This document shows positions 53,131 to 57,790 of a stretch of 57,790 nucleotides of DNA, piece after piece. Origin of the DNA: Clostridia bacterium (lineage in GTDB: Bacteria > Bacillota > Clostridia > Oscillospirales > Acutalibacteraceae); NCBI GenBank assembly GCA_017480115.1, contig JAFVBH010000081.1, positions 1 through 57,790 on the forward strand, read 5' to 3'. The first letter of the stretch is position 1; each line of letters starts with the position of its first letter. Made by a program: the position numbers and the translations under genes. A model generated the notes under the pieces. The model worked only from the letters and a program-made list of their open reading frames with translations, ran no database searches and was not told the origin of the DNA.

Positions 53131-53146
53131 TTTTATTATTCGAAAA

Positions 53147-53740
53147 TCACTCTGTTGTTATGTCCAAGCCGAGTTTTCTTATCTCTTTCTGTATGAATTC
53201 CTGTACATACATCTGCAGCTGCCATACGAAATATCCCTCGATGTCCAGTCCTTTGAAGTGTTCCTTCATTTCATCGGTCATGCCCCGCGTGCCATGCAGT
53301 CCTTCCACATAATAGTAGAGGGCATCCAGAAACTCATAAAATTCTTTATCCGACAGCAGCTCGTCCAGATAAGGCATCGTCCGTATCCGCTCCATGTCCG
53401 CCTGCGGATACATCTCCTTTGCCCGTTTCAGACATTCAACAGCCTGTTCGGACAAGCCCAACTCCTCGGTGTATCCCTTATTATAGGAACTGACACCCGT
53501 GAGCAGATAATCCACGGACACGTCAAAGAACTTCGCTATCCTGAGAACCACGTCCGCCGTCGGCTGCGTCTGCCCGCTTGCATACTGGCTGATCGTCTGC
53601 TGCCTCACGCCTACGGCTTCACCGAGCGCCTTATAGGTTGTGGAGTGGCCGTCCTTAGGATGGCTTTCAAGTATGCCCCGCAGCGTGGTAGGGAATATGT
53701 CATAATACCTGTCCGTATTCTGTTCCGGTTGTCTTGCCAC
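53147..53740 (-). CDS. XRE-family regulator
   Basis: The 197-residue protein has an XRE helix-turn-helix (TTYKALGEAVGVRQQTISQYASGQTQPTADVVLRIAKFFDVSVDYLL) and a helical C-terminal domain, as in phage- or element-borne repressors. I chose GTG 53740 because GGAGGT lies 7 bases upstream; the frame extends to 53794. Its promoter region contains a long inverted repeat that may be its own operator. Confidence 0.8.
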   Translation of the reverse strand: MARQPEQNTDRYYDIFPTTLRGILESHPKDGHSTTYKALGEAVGVRQQTISQYASGQTQPTADVVLRIAKFFDVSVDYLLTGVSSYNKGYTEELGLSEQAVECLKRAKEMYPQADMERIRTMPYLDELLSDKEFYEFLDALYYYVEGLHGTRGMTDEMKEHFKGLDIEGYFVWQLQMYVQEFIQKEIRKLGLDITTE

Positions 53741-53777
53741 TCCCTGCACCTCCGTCAATTTCGTTCTAACTGTACTT

Positions 53778-53858
53778 AGCGAAAACACTTGCAATCCACT
53801 TGTGTTTTCGCTGGAACTGTGATAAAGTAATTATAACAAGTGATACGAAACTTGTCAA
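53778..53858 (-). promoter_or_regulatory. XRE gene promoter with 11-bp inverted repeat
   Basis: On the minus strand TTGACA (53858-53853) and TATAAT (53835-53830) are 17 bases apart, a consensus SigA promoter. Some 18 bases downstream AGCGAAAACAC-N13-GTGTTTTCGCT (53812-53778) is a perfect 11-base inverted repeat within the leader, fit for repressor binding or RNA folding. Confidence 0.8.
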
Positions 53859-53948
53859 TATGGTAGAAACCCTTTCTTGCGAACGTTGGCCTGTCCATTT
53901 CTCGCAAGCCTTACGGGAGAAGACTATCCAAGGAAGGAGGCGATCGGG

Positions 53949-54104
53949 ATGAGAAACCGACAAAAACAACGCGAACTGAGACGAAGCCAGAAAAAAGAGG
54001 AAATCATTGACAAAAGAAACGGCTGCGGCATCAAAGATTTAACAGCCTACAACGCAGTACTGCAAATCAAGACAAACGGCAAAGCAAACATTACACTAAG
54101 ATGA
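53949..54104 (+). CDS. Small basic protein
   Basis: A 51-codon frame (MRNRQKQRELRRSQKKEEIID...) follows AAGGAGG. The N-terminal half is highly charged; the rest is (GCGIKDLTAYNAVLQIK). Its position at the head of the element and its good ribosome site support it as a gene. Function unknown. Confidence 0.55.
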   Translation: MRNRQKQRELRRSQKKEEIIDKRNGCGIKDLTAYNAVLQIKTNGKANITLR

Positions 54105-54184
54105 CCACCTGTGAAAATCTGAGGGAACTTTTCGAGGGTGGTATTTTTACGCCCAAATCTACAGAAACGGAGGTAATGAAGACT

Positions 54185-54364
54185 ATGGAAAAGACAACCA
54201 TGAGTGTGAAGGAACTGTCCTCGCAGATGGGCATTTCCCTGCCGAAAGCATATGAACTTGTCAAGACGCCGGGATTCCCGTCCATCCGCATTGGCACGAG
54301 AATCCTCATCCCGATTGACGCATTCCGGGAGTGGCTGGTCATCACTTCTAATAAAGAGGAATGA
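54185..54364 (+). CDS. Excisionase/AlpA-like helix-turn-helix protein
   Basis: The 59-residue protein (MSVKELSSQMGISLPKAYELVKTPGFPSIRIGTRILIPIDAFREWL) is a MerR-type helix-turn-helix of the excisionase family. GGAGGT precedes the ATG, and a longer frame begins upstream without a better site. It probably controls excision or early transcription. The following gene overlaps its stop. Confidence 0.8.
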   Translation: MEKTTMSVKELSSQMGISLPKAYELVKTPGFPSIRIGTRILIPIDAFREWLVITSNKEE

Positions 54365-54399
54365 CCGCCGCAAAATATCGAAGGAAGGAGGTGGAGAAC

Positions 54400-56667
54400 T
54401 TGTCGGATATGAATGAATTTACATTTTGGCGAGCTTCATGCGTTCAAAATCCGAAGAACTGCTCCTACCCGGAGAAAGTTATCGTGCGGGATGCGGAATC
54501 GTTCAACGAGATGGCTCGTTTTGACCATGTGGCCGCCAAGTACAAAGACTGCTATCGGAGCAATGATACGTTCGAGGAATCAGAAGTCCAGTCCGGTGAT
54601 GTGGATAACGATGATGTCCCGAACCCAGACGACTGGGTACTACGGGAAGACATCCATCGTATCTTCGAGGGCGTGCCGCATATCATTTCGGAAAGCAAGA
54701 ATTACATGAAGCCGAAAGGTACGAAACCTCCGGCTCCCCGGTACCATGTTTTCTGGAAAGCCCTGATGGAGATGGACCCCGCAGCCTACGCCGCTTTCAA
54801 AGAGCGCCTGCATAAACATTTCCCGTTTTTAGACCCCAAGGCGCTGGATGCTGCGAGATACTTTGACGGTACGGAGAATCCGAACGCTGTGTTCTATCCC
54901 GGCACGATTACCATAAACGAGTTTATGGACAGGCTCGACGCGGAGGAACAGCCTTCCGCTGAAACGATAGCGGAGGGCACACGCAACAGCACGATGTTTC
55001 ATTTCGCTGTCCGCAAGCTGAAGCGTTATGGCAACACCGAGGAAGCACGGGAGCTTTTCCGAAAGGAATCGGATAAATGCACACCGCCGCTTGACACAAA
55101 GGAACTTAACGGCATCTGGAAAAGCGCACTGAAATATTACGGTCGCATCAGACAGGAACCGGGATATGTTCCGCCGGAACAGTACAACGCTCCAAAAGAG
55201 CCGCAGTGGGAGCAGCCGATTCCATTTGAGGAAGTCACGCTGCCGGCGTTTCCGGTGGATGCACTTCCAAGCAGAGTACGTCCGTATGTTGAGGCGGTCG
55301 CAGAAACAACGCAGACACCCGTGGATATGGCGGCTACTGCCGCAATCGCGGTCATGGCAAGCTGTATGCAAGGAAAATACCTGGTGCAGGCAAAGGCTGA
55401 CTGGACGGAGCCGACAAACCTGTATGCGCTGATCATAGCGGAGCCTTCGGAACGAAAATCCGCCGTCACAAGCCTGATGGTAAAGCCCGTCAATCTCTAT
55501 GAAATGGAGTACAACAAACAGCACGCAGCGGCACTGGAGAAAAACAGGATGCAGAAACGGATTCTTGAAAAACGGCAGCGCGCCATCGAGGACAAAGTAG
55601 CCAAGTGCACTGCCGAGGAAAACGAACTGGATGCTATTGTTGACGAGATAGCACGATTCAAAGAATTATCGCCCATGCAGCTATATGTGGACGATGTGAC
55701 GCCGGAGAAGTTGATATCCGTACTTGCGGAGCATGACGGTATCGCCTCTGTGATTTCCGCAGAAGGCGGCATATTCGACCAGCTTGCCGGAGGGATGTAT
55801 TCCAAGGCTGTTAATATCGATGTGTTCCTTAAAGGACACGCCGGTGATTCAATCCGAATAGACCGAATTGGTAGGAACAGCGAAAGCGTAGAATCACCAG
55901 CATTGACGCTCCTGTTCGCAGTGCAGCCGAATGTGCTGTCCGGGCTGATGCAGAATAACACTTTTCGCGGCAGAGGTCTGACAGCAAGATTCCTCTATGC
56001 CATGCCGACTACCCACGTGGGCAGCAGGAAATATCGCACGGAGCCGATACCGAAGGAATCCGAGAAGCAGTATTACTCCCTGATTGGGAATCTGCTGGAC
56101 GAGGACAGTAATCCGACAGCGAAATGCCCGGAGATCATTACTCTGTCTGAGGAGGCTGACAAAATGCTTGAAGCCTTTGCTACGGATCTGGAGCCGAAAC
56201 TCAGAACGGAATATATTGACTTCTCTGACTGGGCAGGAAAGCTGTGCGGAGCAGTTGTCCGCATCAGCGGACTACTCTGCCGGGCAGAGAAAAACGGATG
56301 TTACGCATTCCTGCGTGAGCCGGAGCCGCCCGTGGTGGATGGCGCAACAATGCAAAGAGCCATCACACTTGGCCAATATTACACGGAACACGCAAAAGCC
56401 GCCTATCTGCTGATGGGCGCTGACCCAGTAGTCAAGCAGTGCAAATATGTGCTAAAAGCCATTCAGAATGCCGGACTTGCGGAACTTAGCAAGCGGGACA
56501 TCATGCGCCTGTGCCGCAGTTTCAAAAAGGCGGAAGAGCTTCAGCCCGTGCTGGATAGGCTGTGTGAATACGGTTATCTGGCACTAAAGCCGAGTGAGAT
56601 GAAAAATGGCGGCGGCAGACCCGCATCGCAGAGCTATCTGGTCAACCCGGCTGTGTTTACCTCATGA
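54400..56667 (+). CDS. DUF3987 primase/helicase-like protein
   Basis: The protein is about 755 residues. An N-terminal region with FHFAVRKLKRYGNTEEARELFRKES resembles a primase C-terminal (PriCT) domain around residues 195-260. A DUF3987 domain follows (TPVDMAATAAIAVMASCMQGKYLV, ALIIAEPSERKSAVTSLM as the modified P-loop, ISAEGGIFDQLAGGMY). It likely starts replication of the element. The TTG at 54400 follows AAGGAGGTGGAGAA; an ATG at 54361 is also open. Confidence 0.8.
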   Translation: MSDMNEFTFWRASCVQNPKNCSYPEKVIVRDAESFNEMARFDHVAAKYKDCYRSNDTFEESEVQSGDVDNDDVPNPDDWVLREDIHRIFEGVPHIISESKNYMKPKGTKPPAPRYHVFWKALMEMDPAAYAAFKERLHKHFPFLDPKALDAARYFDGTENPNAVFYPGTITINEFMDRLDAEEQPSAETIAEGTRNSTMFHFAVRKLKRYGNTEEARELFRKESDKCTPPLDTKELNGIWKSALKYYGRIRQEPGYVPPEQYNAPKEPQWEQPIPFEEVTLPAFPVDALPSRVRPYVEAVAETTQTPVDMAATAAIAVMASCMQGKYLVQAKADWTEPTNLYALIIAEPSERKSAVTSLMVKPVNLYEMEYNKQHAAALEKNRMQKRILEKRQRAIEDKVAKCTAEENELDAIVDEIARFKELSPMQLYVDDVTPEKLISVLAEHDGIASVISAEGGIFDQLAGGMYSKAVNIDVFLKGHAGDSIRIDRIGRNSESVESPALTLLFAVQPNVLSGLMQNNTFRGRGLTARFLYAMPTTHVGSRKYRTEPIPKESEKQYYSLIGNLLDEDSNPTAKCPEIITLSEEADKMLEAFATDLEPKLRTEYIDFSDWAGKLCGAVVRISGLLCRAEKNGCYAFLREPEPPVVDGATMQRAITLGQYYTEHAKAAYLLMGADPVVKQCKYVLKAIQNAGLAELSKRDIMRLCRSFKKAEELQPVLDRLCEYGYLALKPSEMKNGGGRPASQSYLVNPAVFTS

Positions 56668-56893
56668 CAGGCGGCAGAGGGATTTGTCCTTTCTGTCCTT
56701 TCTGTCACGGGGAGCAGATACAAAATGATATGTCCTTACCGTCACATATTCATATAGTTCCCCATTTTCATCATTTTCATTTCATTCATTTGATGAGTAT
56801 GGGCAAATGGAACGCAGAATTTCATTCTTTGTGTATGGGACAAATGTGACAGAAAGGACGAAACCAAATCTCAAAGGAAGGAGGGGAACGACC

Positions 56894-57238
56894 ATGACGC
56901 ATTATCCGTCACTCAAGGAACTGAAAGCGGCGCTCGGCCGAGATTACAGCATCCGCACCATCGACTGGGAGAAATGCCTGTACCGGGATTTCGGCAACGG
57001 CTTCAATGTCGAGGTCAGCGGGTGCAGCCGCGCCAACCGCAAAGGCTGTGCCACGCTTTATCTCTGGTTCGGCGAACACGTATACGACTGTGTGCTTGTC
57101 AAGACCGTGCCGGATGTCGGGCGGAGCGCAGAGGCTATCGGCGAGGCTGTAGAGAATCTCTGTGAGTATGCGGGCAGCCTCATTGCCCACGGCTATGACA
57201 GCCGGGACAAACTTTTCAATCTCAAACACAACATTTAA
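56894..57238 (+). CDS. Small protein of unknown function
   Basis: The 114-residue protein (MTHYPSLKELKAALGRDYSIRTIDWEKCLYRDFG) is mixed alpha/beta; I recognise no family. AAGGAGGGG precedes the ATG. The 226 bases between it and the DUF3987 gene are AT-rich and hold no gene I can support. Confidence 0.55.
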   Translation: MTHYPSLKELKAALGRDYSIRTIDWEKCLYRDFGNGFNVEVSGCSRANRKGCATLYLWFGEHVYDCVLVKTVPDVGRSAEAIGEAVENLCEYAGSLIAHGYDSRDKLFNLKHNI

Positions 57239-57256
57239 GAAAGCGAGGATTTTAAC

Positions 57257-57574
57257 ATGAGCAATTATCCACTCAAAGTCAACAAGGTCAACTGGCGCTC
57301 CCTGGAGCCGCAGACTAACACCTATGTCACCGAGGACTACATCGCAGGCCATTACGATCTGTACCTTACCTCGGAGTACATCACGGACGAGCATAACAGC
57401 GTCCACAGATACTACCGCCTCCACGCCAACAAGCCGCACAGCATCGAGATGGCTCTCGCCTACGATGTCAAGTGCCCGTGCTGTGGCAGGAATGTACTGA
57501 AGCAGGTCGGAAGATGCAAGGATTACTACACGCTGGGACTTTACGAATGCCCGGTGTGCGACAGAAAGAATTAA
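57257..57574 (+). CDS. Small zinc-ribbon-like protein
   Basis: The 105-residue protein ends with CPCCGRNVLKQ...YECPVCDRKN, four Cys in two CPxC pairs that suggest a zinc ribbon. The N-terminal part is Tyr/Thr-rich and unknown. It lies 18 bases after the previous gene and 14 before the next. Confidence 0.6.
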   Translation: MSNYPLKVNKVNWRSLEPQTNTYVTEDYIAGHYDLYLTSEYITDEHNSVHRYYRLHANKPHSIEMALAYDVKCPCCGRNVLKQVGRCKDYYTLGLYECPVCDRKN

Positions 57575-57588
57575 GGAGGGTTACGACT

Positions 57589-57790
57589 ATGACTACATTC
57601 AACGAGAAAAACCGCATTATCGGCACCGCAGAGTATGCCGCGAATTTCTGGAATGTCATGCGGGTAGACCGCTACGCCGTTGACAAAATCAACGACAGCA
57701 AGGATATCTCCACGGGAGGCTATGCCCTCCCGTCCGCAGCCGATGACAAGCTGAGAAAGGCGATCAGGCGCGAGAGCCTGTTCCGCAACA
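57589..57790 (+). CDS. Possible HK97-type major capsid protein, N-terminal part (cut by window end)
   Basis: The visible 67 codons read MTTFNEKNRIIGTAEYAANFW, then ISTGGYALPSAADDKLRKAIRRESLFRN. The pattern of Gly-Gly-Tyr-x-x-Pro, a helix and an aromatic-Arg end resembles the start of the HK97 capsid core, usually read as GG-(F/Y)-LVP and an S-x-(F/V)-R segment. AAGGAGGG precedes the ATG. If right, this element is phage-like or a phage satellite. The evidence is only this short stretch. Confidence 0.4.
   Translation, partial: MTTFNEKNRIIGTAEYAANFWNVMRVDRYAVDKINDSKDISTGGYALPSAADDKLRKAIRRESLFRN

Larger units (their letters stand above)
53930..57790 (+). mobile_element. Start of a second mobile element (cut by the window end)
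   Basis: A run of closely spaced plus-strand genes with strong AGGAGG sites begins here: a small basic protein, an excisionase-like protein, a DUF3987 primase-like protein and three short genes. The XRE regulator reads away from it, as in phage or satellite control regions. No integrase or att site is visible, so the borders are unknown. Confidence 0.6.

Noticed and set aside
56668..56893. Short frame between the DUF3987 gene and the next gene
   Set aside because: Its composition (His/Phe-rich, no ribosome site) looks non-coding.

Overview
The window looks like a chromosomal stretch from a gut Clostridia of the Oscillospiraceae/Ruminococcaceae type. Grounds: Gram-positive gene layout with strong AGGAGG-type ribosome binding sites; the LL-diaminopimelate aminotransferase route (DapL plus DapF); a NifS/NifU-type Fe-S pair next to NadA and MnmA; AzlCD; sortase-like and zinc-ribbon surface proteins; and a cohesin gene beside a dockerin gene. 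The species cannot be named from this sequence alone.

Layout. 1-9.4 kb is core chromosome: aroF-type DAHP synthase and glgP (minus strand), embedded in an interspersed family of palindromic intergenic repeats; a DUF2238-like membrane protein; a LytTR regulator; and a four-gene ECF-sigma operon. 9.45-9.80 kb holds a long perfect hairpin and an array of short variable palindromes joined by GTGAAAT/ATTTCAC linkers. 9.80-32.72 kb is an integrative and mobilizable element (IME) of about 22.9 kb inserted in the 3' part of a tRNA-Leu(CAA) gene: a displaced tRNA 3' end marks the left border, and the intact tRNA with the adjacent tyrosine integrase marks the right one. Its right half carries the mobility machinery: sigma-like protein, DUF6076-like protein, LexA-like repressor with its own SOS-like box, DUF927 helicase/primase-like ATPase, MobC, relaxase, ParB-like protein, excisionase and integrase. 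Its left half is cargo: a repeat-rich secreted protein facing a 13-gene operon that mixes four related four-helix membrane proteins, two further membrane proteins, two hydrolases of the L-2-amino-thiazoline-4-carboxylate type, two alpha/beta hydrolases and three methyltransferases. Both divergent promoters of the cargo carry the same GTTAGC-N4-GCTAAC palindrome just downstream of the -10 box, and a truncated TetR gene lies at the end of the operon. This cargo is my best candidate for an undescribed system.

32.9-50.3 kb is again core chromosome: two membrane proteins, azlCD, the Fe-S/NAD/tRNA-thiolation operon nifS-nifU-nadA-mnmA-iscR, cysK and metY (cysteine/homocysteine synthesis), a deoxyinosine/uracil-type glycosylase, a cohesin protein and a BspA-LRR/dockerin protein, dapF-dapL, and an MFS transporter. 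50.4-53.9 kb is a patch of broken or shortened genes: a SymE-like toxin with an in-frame TGA; a response regulator fused by deletion to the tail of an FtsX-type permease; an N-terminally shortened YhcG-type nuclease; and an XRE regulator with an 11-bp inverted repeat behind a consensus promoter. 53.9 kb to the end is the start of a second mobile element with an excisionase-like protein, a DUF3987 primase-like protein, small proteins and possibly the beginning of an HK97-type capsid gene, cut by the window edge.

All family names come from motif recognition by reading. No database search was run, and DUF numbers are from memory.
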